Of a stretch of 57,582 nucleotides of DNA, positions 26,128-33,802 are shown in pieces; positions within the stretch are counted from its first letter, which is position 1; the number at the start of each line of letters is the position of its first letter. The translations under genes were made by a program, and so were the position numbers. The stretch comes from Halobacteriales archaeon SW_5_70_135 (GTDB taxonomy: Archaea > Halobacteriota > Halobacteria > Halobacteriales > SW-7-71-33): contig PXSK01000010.1 in assembly GCA_003022865.1 (NCBI GenBank), positions 1-57,582 on the forward strand. Reading direction: 5' to 3'. The notes under the pieces were generated by a model. The model saw only the letters and a list, made by a program, of their open reading frames with translations, had not been told where the DNA came from and ran no database searches.

Positions 26128-26585
26128 CACCGACCACCGTCGCCGTCGCCGTCCAGAGCGTCCCCGGGAACGACCTCCCGAGCGCGCTCGCCGAGTTCGT
26201 TCTCCTCGAAGACGAACACGCGGCCGTCGACGGCGTCGAAGTCGACGTCGACGAGGACGCGGTGCTCTCGGGCCCGCACGGCGACGCCGGGGAACAGTCG
26301 CTCGCGCTCGCCGTCGGCGAGCAGCAGGCGACCGACGCCGGTCGACTCCAGCACGTCGTCGTGGGTGCGGCGGTCGTTGACGTAGGTGAGCACTCCTCCG
26401 GTGCCGTCGGCGTCGGTGACGAGCACGTGCACCTCGACCTCGGGGGCGGTCCGCAGCGGCGAGGCCGCCCGGTCGGGAACGCCGTGGTAGAAGACCTCCC
26501 GGCCGTCGAGATACTCGACGGCGACCCCGCCGTCGCGAAGGTCGACCGACAGTGTGGTCGGCGGCACGTCGCTGCGATCGCGCAT
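26127..26585 (-). CDS. DUF5796-like haloarchaeal protein
   Basis: 152 residues from ATG 26585 (MRDRSDVPPTTLSVDLRDGG). It is a soluble beta-rich protein with recognisable haloarchaeal segments VAVEYLDGREVFYHGVP and HVLVTDADGTGGVLTYVNDR, which match a conserved haloarchaea-only family (DUF5796 as far as I can tell). The C-terminal ~25 residues are acidic. No catalytic motif is visible. It overlaps the downstream small gene by one base and follows the broken RAD55-like gene. Confidence 0.75.
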   Translation of the reverse strand: MRDRSDVPPTTLSVDLRDGGVAVEYLDGREVFYHGVPDRAASPLRTAPEVEVHVLVTDADGTGGVLTYVNDRRTHDDVLESTGVGRLLLADGERERLFPGVAVRAREHRVLVDVDFDAVDGRVFVFEENELGERAREVVPGDALDGDGDGGR

Positions 26586-26633
26586 GTCAGTCCGGAGGTG
26601 GTCGCGGGTCAAAAGCGCCGCGCTCCGCGGGGG

Positions 26634-27274
26634 TCAGGCGACGTCGCGGCTGGTGTCGGCGCGGACGCGGCGGCCGAAGTCGAGCGAGACGGGCTCGTCT
26701 GGCACCTCGCCGCCGCGGAACTCGCGGACGACCAGACACGTCTCGACGGAGCCGGCGGAGGCGTCGGTGCGCAACTCCCGGACGAGGTCGGCGACGCCGA
26801 GGGTGTGCTGGTGGCTGCGGCTGCCGTCCTCGGCGGTGGGAGCGACCGGCAGTCCGAGGCCGCCGACGTTCGAGAGGTGTCGCTGCAGGCCGTCGAGGAA
26901 CTTCACGTAGCGGTCGCCGTCGCCGTCCTCGGGCGGCGTGACGGGGTCGAAAACGACGTTCGCCTCCCGGTCGACGAGTTCGATCGCGTCGGAGCAGTCC
27001 CGAACGGGGGTGTCGAAGCCGACATCGCGGACGGTGTACTCGGCACGGGAACGACGTCGTCGAGTCCGTCGCGGACGGCGTCGCCGGCCCGCACCGTCGG
27101 CACGCAGACGCTGGATCACTCGGTCATGAACGACCAGACGAGCGGCTCGACCTGCGAGCCGGGCGGCGCCTCGACGGCGATCAGCGACCCCGGCAGCAGT
27201 CCCTTCGGGGTGTCGGCGCCGTCACGGAACTCGACCGCCAGTTCCGTGACGCCCGTCGAGAGTCGCTCTGTCAC
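26634..27274 (-). pseudogene. Broken RAD55/RecA-like family gene (nonsense codon plus frameshift)
   Basis: Read from GTG 27274, the frame gives MTERLSTGVTELAVEF...GLLPGSLIAVEAPPGSQVEP, the degenerate Walker-loop start of haloarchaeal RAD55-like proteins. It meets a TGA at 27116-27118 where CGA would continue naturally (TERSSVCVPTVRAG). The same frame then runs to DGLDDVVPV, where a one-base loss near 27042 shifts it. The rest (EYTVRDVGFDTPVRD, ELVDREANVVFDPV, VKFLDGLQRHLSNVGG, TCLVVREFRGG) is intact in the next frame down to 26634. Two lesions in ~640 bases argue for real decay rather than a single sequencing error. It lies between the DICT sensor and DUF5796 on the same strand. Confidence 0.72.
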
Positions 27275-27332
27275 GGGAGCCGTTCGGCGCCACGAGACGA
27301 AACGCTGACGCCGAGTCGAGGGCGGCGGGCGG

Positions 27333-28073
27333 TCACTGGCCGCCGTAGGTGGCCCGGAGGTAGCCCAGTATCTGGTCGACGATTCGGGCCTCGAACGTCC
27401 AGAAGCCGCGGTAGTCACCGTCGTCGAGGGTGACCAGCAGGGCGACCTTGTCGGCGTCGTCGCCGTCGCCGTCGAAGACGGCAAAGCGTGTGGTCTCGAA
27501 CTCCGTGGCGTCGGTCTCGTGGACGACGACTTCGTCGACGACGCCGTCGGGCCGGCCGTAGACGTGGAGCTCGACGCCGGCCGCGGTCAGCTGCCGGTCG
27601 ACGTCGCGGTCCCGGCTCGCTCCGTCGTCCGTCTCGGCGATGCGGTTGTGGCCGGTGTGGACCGCGCCGCCGCCGACACGGTAGGCCAGGTCGGCGACGT
27701 AGTGTGCGGTCTGCGCGAGCAGCATGTCGTCCTCGCCCTCGACGTTGAAGATGGAGTGGCCGAGCGAGCCGATGACGTCGGGTGTCCCGGCGTCGGTCGT
27801 CCGCAGCCCGCCGGTCGGCTCGCCCGGGTCGGCGACGTCGAGGAACAGTCCCTCGCGGACGTCCGCCAGGGTGGAGACGGCGACGGCCTCGCCCTCCTGG
27901 TGGAGGACGACGAAGTCCTCCGGGCCGTCGCCCTCGGTCTCGCCGCGACGGACGGCGACGTTCTGTACCTCGAAGAAGTCTCGCAACGCCTCGACGACGG
28001 ACGCGTCGTCGGTGAACACCGTCAGCGTCTTCTCCCGCTCGCGAACGTCGTCGACGAACTCCGCGAGACTCAT
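27333..28073 (-). CDS. DICT-domain sensory protein
   Basis: 246 residues. The sequence SLAEFVDDVREREKTLTVFTDD at the start, FVVLHQEGEAVAVSTLADVREG and the central SIFNVEGEDDMLLAQTAHYVADLAYRVG match the DICT sensory domain of haloarchaeal HTR-like proteins. DICT is associated with light or signal sensing beside diguanylate cyclases and two-component systems in bacteria; in haloarchaea its input is not known. No DNA-binding or kinase domain is attached. It heads an operon with the broken RAD55-like gene, DUF5796 and the small GIY-YIG-like gene. Confidence 0.8.
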   Translation of the reverse strand: MSLAEFVDDVREREKTLTVFTDDASVVEALRDFFEVQNVAVRRGETEGDGPEDFVVLHQEGEAVAVSTLADVREGLFLDVADPGEPTGGLRTTDAGTPDVIGSLGHSIFNVEGEDDMLLAQTAHYVADLAYRVGGGAVHTGHNRIAETDDGASRDRDVDRQLTAAGVELHVYGRPDGVVDEVVVHETDATEFETTRFAVFDGDGDDADKVALLVTLDDGDYRGFWTFEARIVDQILGYLRATYGGQ

Positions 28074-28098
28074 CGTCTCCCCGATCGACGACGACCCA

Positions 28099-28107
28099 GT
28101 TATAGCT
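28099..28107 (-). promoter_or_regulatory. TATA box of the DICT operon
   Basis: GTTATAGCT on the plus strand (AGCTATAAC on the minus) lies about 30 bp before the ATG at 28073, correct for a leaderless message. Confidence 0.55.
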
Positions 28108-28179
28108 TGCCGACTCGCCGACGGGAGCCGTCCGGAGCCGCGGGGGAACGCTCAAATGGGTCGCGCCCGTCACTCCTGC

Positions 28180-30414
28180 ATGAGCGGCGACGAGGACGCC
28201 GTCACCCTCGAAGTCAGGGGCGCCGAGAAGCGCGACGCCGGCCGCGGGATCGCCCGCGTCCCGGAGTCCGCACGCCGGCGGATCGGCGTCATCAGCGGCG
28301 ACACGGTGATAATCCAGGGGGAACGGACGACGGTGGCGAAGTACTGGCCGGGCGGGGTGGACATGCCTAGGGGGATCGTACGGATCGACGCCGACACGCG
28401 AGCCAACGCCGGCGTCTCTATCGGCGACGAGGTGCGCGTGAGTCAGCGTGCCGTCGAGGACGCCGACAGGGTCACGCTGGCCTACCCGCCGTCGCTGGAG
28501 GACGTCAACGTCGGGCTCCTCCGGCGGACGGTGAAAAGCGACCTGCGCGACCGGCCGGTCAAAAGCGGCGAGCAGGTCCACCTGGAGCGGATCACCGACG
28601 CTGCCTTCCAGGTGACCGACACCAACCCGAGCGGGCCGGTGATGATCACTCAGAACACGACGGTGCTGACCGACCCCGCCTCGTACAGTAGTCGCGACGG
28701 CGGGAGCGAGCAGTCCGCGAGCACGGGCGCCGACGCCGACGGCGAGGCCGGCGACGACGAGGGGCCGGGCAGCGTCACCTACGAGGACATCGGCGGGCTG
28801 GACGAGGAGCTGGAGCAGGTCCGCGAGATGATCGAGGTGCCGCTGAACGAGCCGGAGCTGTTCCAGCGGATCGGCATCGAGCCGCCCAAGGGCGTGTTGC
28901 TGTACGGACCGCCAGGAACTGGAAAGACGCTGATCGCCAAGGCCGTCGCCAACGAGGTCGACGCCGAGTTCCTCTCCGTGCCCGGTCCGGAGATCATGTC
29001 GAAGTACAAGGGCGAGAGCGAGGCGAAGATCCGCGAGAAGTTCGAGCAGGCCCAGGAGAACGCCCCGGCGATCATCTTCTTCGACGAGATAGACGCCATC
29101 GCCGGCAAACGTGACGACGAGTCGGACGTGGAGAACCGCGTCGTCGCCCAGCTGCTCAGCCTGATGGACGGGCTCGACCCCCGCGGAGAGGTGATCATCA
29201 TCGGTGCGACGAACCGTGTGGACACCCTCGACCCGGCGCTGCGGCGCGGCGGTCGCTTCGACCGCGAGATCGAGATCGGCGTCCCCGGCGAGACCGGTCG
29301 CAGGGAGATCCTGGAGGTGCAGACCCGAAACATGACCCTCGGCGACGACGTCTCGATCGACGGCCTCGCCGAGCGCACCCACGGCTTCGTCGGCGCGGAC
29401 CTGCACGCCATGGTGACGGAGGCCGCGATGGAAGCGCTGCCGCGCTTCCGAGCGGCGGTGAGCGAGAGCGAGAGCGACGGTGACGGCGGCGACAGCGAGG
29501 GCGAGGGCGAGGACGAGGGCGAGGAGAGCGAGACGGCGCGACCGGCGGTACGGCGGGCGGACTTCGACGCGGCGATGGCGTCGGTCGAGCCCAGCGCGAT
29601 GCGAGAGTTCGTCGCCGAGGCGCCGACGACGACGTACGACGACGTCGGCGGCCTGGAGAACGCGAAGCGGACGCTCACGGAGGCCGTCGAGTGGCCGCTC
29701 ACCTACGAAACGCTGTTCGAGTCGACGAACACCGAGCCGCCGTCGGGCGTGTTGCTGTACGGGCCGCCCGGTGTCGGCAAGACGACGATGGGCCGGGCGC
29801 TCGCCGGCGAGTCGAAGGTGAACTTCATCCACGTCGAGGGGCCGGAGCTGATCGACAAGTACGTCGGCGAGTCGGAAAAGGCGGTCCGCAACGTGTTCGA
29901 CCGTGCCCGGCAGGCCGCCCCTACCGTCGTCTTCTTCGACGAGATCGACGCCATCGCCGGCACCCGCGGCCGGGAGACGAACGAGGTGACCGAGCGGGTC
30001 GTCTCCCAGCTCGTCACCGAGCTCGACGGCGTCGCCGGCAACCCGAACATGGTGGTGCTGGCGGCGACGAACCGCCGTACGGAGATCGACGACTCGCTGC
30101 TGCGGCCCGGGCGGCTGGACACCCACATCGAGGTGCCCGCGCCCGACGCCGAGTCGCGCCGGAAGGTCCTCGACGTCCACACCCGCGGAAAGCCGCTGGC
30201 GGAGGACGTCGACCTGGCGGCGATGGCCGACGACCTGGAGAACTACACCGGCGCCGACATCGAGGCGATCGTCCGGGACGCCTCGATGCGAGCCATCCGC
30301 GAGACGGCGACCGAGTACGGCCCCGAGGAGGCCAACCAGCGCGCCGACGAGGTGCTCGTCACTCGGGAGCACTTCCAGCGGGCGATCGCCGGCGTCGAGC
30401 CGACACTGGGCTGA
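28180..30414 (+). CDS. Cdc48/VAT-family AAA+ ATPase paralogue
   Basis: 744 residues. Residues 1-185 are the CDC48 N-domain (double-psi barrel starting VTLEVRGAEKRDAGRGIARV, then the second subdomain with YPPSLEDVNVGLLRR). An acidic linker leads to D1 with Walker A GPPGTGKT (about 242), Walker B FFDEIDAI and the arginine finger in RRGGRFDREIEIG. D2 has Walker A GPPGVGKT (about 527), FFDEIDAI and RPGRLDTHIEV. Between them is a 30-residue acidic insert made of S, E, D and G. It unfolds substrates, probably for the proteasome. The N-domain departs from the main haloarchaeal Cdc48 sequences I know, so I call it a paralogue. Confidence 0.92.
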   Translation: MSGDEDAVTLEVRGAEKRDAGRGIARVPESARRRIGVISGDTVIIQGERTTVAKYWPGGVDMPRGIVRIDADTRANAGVSIGDEVRVSQRAVEDADRVTLAYPPSLEDVNVGLLRRTVKSDLRDRPVKSGEQVHLERITDAAFQVTDTNPSGPVMITQNTTVLTDPASYSSRDGGSEQSASTGADADGEAGDDEGPGSVTYEDIGGLDEELEQVREMIEVPLNEPELFQRIGIEPPKGVLLYGPPGTGKTLIAKAVANEVDAEFLSVPGPEIMSKYKGESEAKIREKFEQAQENAPAIIFFDEIDAIAGKRDDESDVENRVVAQLLSLMDGLDPRGEVIIIGATNRVDTLDPALRRGGRFDREIEIGVPGETGRREILEVQTRNMTLGDDVSIDGLAERTHGFVGADLHAMVTEAAMEALPRFRAAVSESESDGDGGDSEGEGEDEGEESETARPAVRRADFDAAMASVEPSAMREFVAEAPTTTYDDVGGLENAKRTLTEAVEWPLTYETLFESTNTEPPSGVLLYGPPGVGKTTMGRALAGESKVNFIHVEGPELIDKYVGESEKAVRNVFDRARQAAPTVVFFDEIDAIAGTRGRETNEVTERVVSQLVTELDGVAGNPNMVVLAATNRRTEIDDSLLRPGRLDTHIEVPAPDAESRRKVLDVHTRGKPLAEDVDLAAMADDLENYTGADIEAIVRDASMRAIRETATEYGPEEANQRADEVLVTREHFQRAIAGVEPTLG

Positions 30415-30551
30415 CCGGCTCGCCCGGCGGGCCAGTAGACGACCCGGGCTCGGTCGTGAGCCCGAGGACTCCGGGGGCGACTCGCCGGGCAGTGTCGGGG
30501 AGTGAGCGGGAGAGGACAAACTACTTCAGACGGCGGAGCCTTGCCGCGACC

Positions 30552-30884
30552 GTGAGCGCGGAGTTCGACGACGTCGAGGGACGGGCCGAGACGGACACCC
30601 AGGGGCTGAACGTACGGAACCCGTACGGACCCACGCGCAGCGTCCGGACGCTGCTGTCGCTGGTCGGCAAGTGGTTCCTGATGCTTCTGGGGATCTTTCT
30701 GGTCTTCGGACTCCTCCTGCAGGGCGCCGCCGGGCTGGTCGGCGAACAGGTGTACGACGGCGTCGGCTCGTTCTTCGTCGAGCTCGCCACCTGGTACAGC
30801 CGGCCGTTCGTCCTCCTGTACGTCCTGGCGTACGCGGTCTCCTGGGGGATCGACGTCGCCGTCGCCTCGCGGCGGACGGTCTGA
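30552..30884 (+). CDS. Small membrane protein with two transmembrane helices
   Basis: 110 residues from a GTG at 30552 (SAEFDDVEGRAETDTQGLNVRNPYGPTRS). A soluble ~40-residue N-terminus is followed by two hydrophobic helices (WFLMLLGIFLVFGLLLQGAAGLV and FVLLYVLAYAVSWGIDVAVA). A haloarchaeal family of unknown function is likely. Its stop lies one base from the stop of the phosphatidylserine decarboxylase gene on the other strand. Longer open frames upstream overlap cdc48 and are not real. Confidence 0.7.
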   Translation: MSAEFDDVEGRAETDTQGLNVRNPYGPTRSVRTLLSLVGKWFLMLLGIFLVFGLLLQGAAGLVGEQVYDGVGSFFVELATWYSRPFVLLYVLAYAVSWGIDVAVASRRTV

Positions 30885-30885
30885 G

Positions 30886-31572
30886 TCACCGGGCGGGGCG
30901 CACGACCTCGGGCGTCGAGTTCGAGCCCGACTCCGGGTCGGTCGCGTCGCCGAAGGCGTCGGGCGGCACGAGGACGGACTCGCCGGCGCGCACGCGCTCG
31001 CCGGGCTCGACGGCGAGGTCGCCGGGACCGACGCCGGGCGGGAGCAACACGTCGACTCGGGAGCCGAAAGCGATGTGTCCCAGGCGGGCGCCCCGCCGGA
31101 CGCGGTCGCCGGCGTCGGCGTAGGGACGGATCCGCCGAGCGACCGCGCCGGTGAGCATCGTCACGCGGAGCCCGTCGAAGTCGACGTGGACGCGCTCGTT
31201 CTTCTCCGCGCGGGCGAGGGCGGCGGGCCAGCGGGGGCCGCGCTCCCGGCGCACGTCGTGCACCCGTCCGCCGGCCGGCGCGCGGACGACGTGGACGTCC
31301 GACAGTGAGAGATAGACGCCGAGGCGGACGCGATCGCCGCGTCCGTCGGTCTCCTCGTCCCACCGGAGCACGCTCACGGTGCCGTCGGCGGGAGCGACCA
31401 GCCCGCCCGGCGGTGGCGTCCGCTCGGGGTCACGGTAGGCGTAGACGACCGCACCGGCCAGGGCGAGGAGGGCGACCCCGACTGGTGGAAGCGCGACCGT
31501 CGCCGGCAGCGCCGCGAGCGTCAGCAGGCCGGCCAGCCAGAACGCTCCCGGCGCGAACGAGGTCGTCACCAT
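30886..31572 (-). CDS. Phosphatidylserine/archaetidylserine decarboxylase
   Basis: 228 residues. Two N-terminal hydrophobic helices ([34 protein letters not shown]) are followed by the small PSD fold: [38 protein letters not shown], and the autocleavage site [13 protein letters not shown], in which the serine (about residue 170) becomes the pyruvoyl cofactor. It makes phosphatidyl- or archaetidylethanolamine. The archaeal substrate is archaetidylserine, an inference from family. The frame continues upstream into the remnant of another gene, so ATG 31572 is the real start. Confidence 0.93.
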   Translation of the reverse strand: MVTTSFAPGAFWLAGLLTLAALPATVALPPVGVALLALAGAVVYAYRDPERTPPPGGLVAPADGTVSVLRWDEETDGRGDRVRLGVYLSLSDVHVVRAPAGGRVHDVRRERGPRWPAALARAEKNERVHVDFDGLRVTMLTGAVARRIRPYADAGDRVRRGARLGHIAFGSRVDVLLPPGVGPGDLAVEPGERVRAGESVLVPPDAFGDATDPESGSNSTPEVVRPAR

Positions 31573-31597
31573 GCCCGGGCCGTCGAGGGCCGAGGGC

Positions 31598-31872
31598 CTA
31601 ACCGTTGTGCTTGTCCGAGACCGGAGTCGGTCGACGACGGGAGCAACACGGCCGTGAGCGCCTCGGTTCCGTCGGCGTCCGGACCGTGGGCCTCGCAGGC
31701 GGCGGCGAACGCGCGGCGGTGCGGCTCGGACTCGACGGCCCGCAGCGCGGGGCTCGCTGCCGACGTAGACTCGCGGCGGCCGCGGGTACGTCCGGCGGCA
31801 AGGCGGGTCGTCGAAGGACTCGTCGTACCGCAGCAGCGTGCCGTCGAGGTAGAGGTACGCGGCCGTCGTCAC
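31598..31872 (-). pseudogene. Remnant of a HAD-superfamily hydrolase
   Basis: The frame from GTG 31872 reads [22 protein letters not shown], which is HAD motif I, except that the first aspartate of DLDGT (the nucleophile) is tyrosine. It then becomes arginine-rich nonsense, while another frame continues with protein-like sequence ([35 protein letters not shown]) typical of the HAD cap helices. At least one frameshift lies near 31800, and the body of the enzyme, including motifs II-IV, is missing before the psd start. It is a short decayed fragment. Confidence 0.6.
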
Positions 31873-31962
31873 AGCTCCCCGGGGGCGGGACGGCGACGAG
31901 TGCGTGTCGAACTCGGGAGTGTGGCAGAGTCGACGACCGGGCGGGCCGGAGATGGACAACGC

Positions 31963-31968
31963 TTTAAT
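31963..31968 (+). promoter_or_regulatory. TATA box of the rpl39e operon
   Basis: TTTAAT lies about 27 bp before the rpl39e ATG, the exact spacing for a leaderless transcript of this highly expressed operon. Confidence 0.65.
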
Positions 31969-31992
31969 CGATCCCGGGCGAAGGCGGAATAC

Positions 31993-32145
31993 ATGGGTAA
32001 GAAGTCGAAGGCGAAGAAGAAGCGACTCGCGAAGCTGGAGCGACAGAACGGCCGTGTGCCGTCGTGGGTGGTCCTGAAGACCAACCGCGACGTACAGCGC
32101 AACCCCAAGCGGCGCAACTGGCGGCGCTCGAACACGGACGAATGA
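31993..32145 (+). CDS. rpl39e: Ribosomal protein eL39
   Basis: 50 residues, [21 protein letters not shown]...[14 protein letters not shown], almost identical in design to all archaeal L39e: basic N-terminus, the [20 protein letters not shown] core that lines the peptide exit tunnel. It is one of the few basic proteins in the window. Its stop overlaps the ATG of rpl31e (ATGA). First gene of the conserved ribosome/prefoldin/FtsY operon. Confidence 0.97.
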   Translation: MGKKSKAKKKRLAKLERQNGRVPSWVVLKTNRDVQRNPKRRNWRRSNTDE

Positions 32146-32420
32146 GCGCGGACGAGTTCGAGGAGCGGGTCGTGACGGTCCCGCTGCGGGCGGCGAACGC
32201 GGAGGCCAACCACAAGCGCGCGGACAAGGCGATGACGATCGTCCGCGAACACCTCGCCAAGCAGTTCGCCGTCGAGGAGGAGGACGTCCGCCTCGACCCG
32301 TCGGTCAACGAGGCGGTCTGGTCGCAGGGGCGGGGGAACCCGCCGGGGAAGGTCCGCGTCCGTGCGGCCCGCTTCCAGGAGGCCGAGGGGGCCGTCGTCG
32401 AGGCCGAGCACGCCCGGTAG
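32142..32420 (+). CDS. rpl31e: Ribosomal protein eL31
   Basis: 92 residues. The segments [52 protein letters not shown] and [14 protein letters not shown] are typical of L31e, which sits at the exit-tunnel rim where targeting factors dock. The ATG at 32142 overlaps the rpl39e stop; an upstream in-frame ATG inside rpl39e can be ignored. Followed after one base by the aIF6 gene. Confidence 0.97.
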   Translation: MSADEFEERVVTVPLRAANAEANHKRADKAMTIVREHLAKQFAVEEEDVRLDPSVNEAVWSQGRGNPPGKVRVRAARFQEAEGAVVEAEHAR

Positions 32421-32421
32421 C

Positions 32422-33081
32422 GTGCTGCGCACCGCCTTCTCCGGGTCGGCGTACGTCGGCGTCTTCGCTCGTGCCGTCGACGACCACGTGCTCGTCCGGC
32501 CGGACGCCGAGGACCCGGAGGGGCTCGCGGCGGAACTCGGCGGAGAGGCGGTGCCGACGACCGTCGCCGGCGCCGGCACCGTCGGCGCACTGGCCGTGGG
32601 CAACGCGCACGGACTGCTCGTCAGCGGCCGCGTCACGCAGGTCGAACTGGAGCGGCTGCGCGAGGCGCTGTCGGTACCGGTCACGGAGCTGAACGCGCGG
32701 ATCAACGCCGCCGGCAACGTCGTGCTGGCGAACGACCGGGCGGCATACGTCCACTCCGACCTGGACGACGACGCCGTCGAGACGGTCGAGACGGCGCTGT
32801 CGGTGCCGGCCGAGCGCGGCCGGATCGCCGGCGTACGCACCGTCGGCACCGCCGCCGTCGTCAACGACCACGGCGTGCTCTGTCACCCGAAGGCGACCGA
32901 CGAGCAGCTCGACCGTCTCGCCGACCTGTTCGACGCTCACGCTGACGTCGGCACCGTCAACTACGGCGCCCCGCTGGTCGGGTCGGGGCTCGTCGTGGGC
33001 GACGAGGGGTACGTCACTGGCCGGGACACCACCGGTCCCGAGCTCGGACGGATCGAGGACGCACTCGGCTACGTGGACTGA
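32422..33081 (+). CDS. Translation initiation factor aIF6
   Basis: 219 residues from a GTG two bases after rpl31e (then [20 protein letters not shown]). The five-fold pseudosymmetric pentein repeats are seen as recurring segments ([55 protein letters not shown]). It binds the large subunit and blocks premature joining with the small one. Member of the rpl39e-ftsY operon. Longer frames upstream lie inside rpl31e. Confidence 0.95.
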   Translation: MLRTAFSGSAYVGVFARAVDDHVLVRPDAEDPEGLAAELGGEAVPTTVAGAGTVGALAVGNAHGLLVSGRVTQVELERLREALSVPVTELNARINAAGNVVLANDRAAYVHSDLDDDAVETVETALSVPAERGRIAGVRTVGTAAVVNDHGVLCHPKATDEQLDRLADLFDAHADVGTVNYGAPLVGSGLVVGDEGYVTGRDTTGPELGRIEDALGYVD

Positions 33082-33146
33082 GACCGAGACCGAGACTGAG
33101 ACGCCGGAGTGGAAACCGTTTTCCCGGCGCGCCCGCCAGAACGGAC

Positions 33147-33320
33147 ATGGCAGAGCACACGGTCAGCGGTCGCTTCCAGACACGGGGCGGCTGGTCGAGC
33201 TTCGAGACGGCGGTGGACGCCCCTAACGAGGACGTCGCCGAGGAGCGCGTCTACGCCACCCTGGGCAGCCGGCACCGACTGAAGCGCACTCAGATCGAGA
33301 TCGAGGAGGTGAGCGCATGA
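33147..33320 (+). CDS. rpl18a: Ribosomal protein eL18a (LX/L20e), 57 residues
   Basis: A short gene that length cut-offs easily miss. It encodes MAEHTVSGRFQTRGGWSSFE...LGSRHRLKRTQIEIEEV. The FxxRxGWxxFE start, APNEDVAEERVY and the GSRHRLKRTQIEIEEV end are the hallmarks of archaeal L18Ae/LX. It lies between aif6 and pfdA in the conserved order, and its stop overlaps the prefoldin ATG (ATGA). Part of the large subunit. Confidence 0.95.
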   Translation: MAEHTVSGRFQTRGGWSSFETAVDAPNEDVAEERVYATLGSRHRLKRTQIEIEEVSA

Positions 33321-33790
33321 GCCTCGGCGGCGGGGGCGGCGGCGGGGCCGACGAGCAACTGCGCGAGCTCTCCGAGCAGCTACAGGCCCTCGAAGAGCAG
33401 ATCGAGGCGCTGGAGGCCGAGCAGAAATCACTGCGCGAGCGCAAAGGTCGCATCGACGAGGCGATCGACGCGATGGACGAACTGGAGGACGGCTCGACGG
33501 TACAGGTGCCCGTCGCCGACGAGGCGTACGTCCACGCCGAGATCACCGACGTCGACCGCGTGACGGTCGACCTCGGTGGCGGGTACGCCGCCGAGCGCGA
33601 CGCCGAGGGCGCCGTCGACACCCTGGAGAACCGCAAGGAGACGATCGACGACCGCATCGCGGAGGTCGGCGACCGCATCATCGAGCTGGAGGAGGAAAGC
33701 GACGAGCTCGAAGACCGCGCCGTCGCCATGCAGCGCCAGCAGATGCAGCAACGCATGGGCGGCGGCCAGGGTCAGGGCCAGGACGAGTAG
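33317..33790 (+). CDS. pfdA: Prefoldin alpha subunit
   Basis: 157 residues. Two coiled-coil helices (LRELSEQLQALEEQIEALEAEQKSL and ETIDDRIAEVGDRIIELEEESDELEDRAVAMQRQQMQQ) flank a beta-hairpin region (TVQVPVADEAYVHAEITDVDRVTVDLGGGYAAER). This is the alpha-prefoldin layout with its double hairpin. Alpha-2 beta-4 prefoldin hands unfolded proteins to the thermosome. Start overlaps the rpl18a stop. The N-terminal seven-glycine run and the C-terminal MGGGQGQGQDE are flexible. Confidence 0.95.
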   Translation: MSLGGGGGGGADEQLRELSEQLQALEEQIEALEAEQKSLRERKGRIDEAIDAMDELEDGSTVQVPVADEAYVHAEITDVDRVTVDLGGGYAAERDAEGAVDTLENRKETIDDRIAEVGDRIIELEEESDELEDRAVAMQRQQMQQRMGGGQGQGQDE

Positions 33791-33802
33791 CCCCGCCCGA
33801 CG

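Noticed and set aside
27415-30519. 1034-codon open frame antisense to cdc48
   Set aside because: It mirrors the cdc48 codons (low-complexity V/L/R/G composition) and overlaps the DICT gene; no domain is recognisable.
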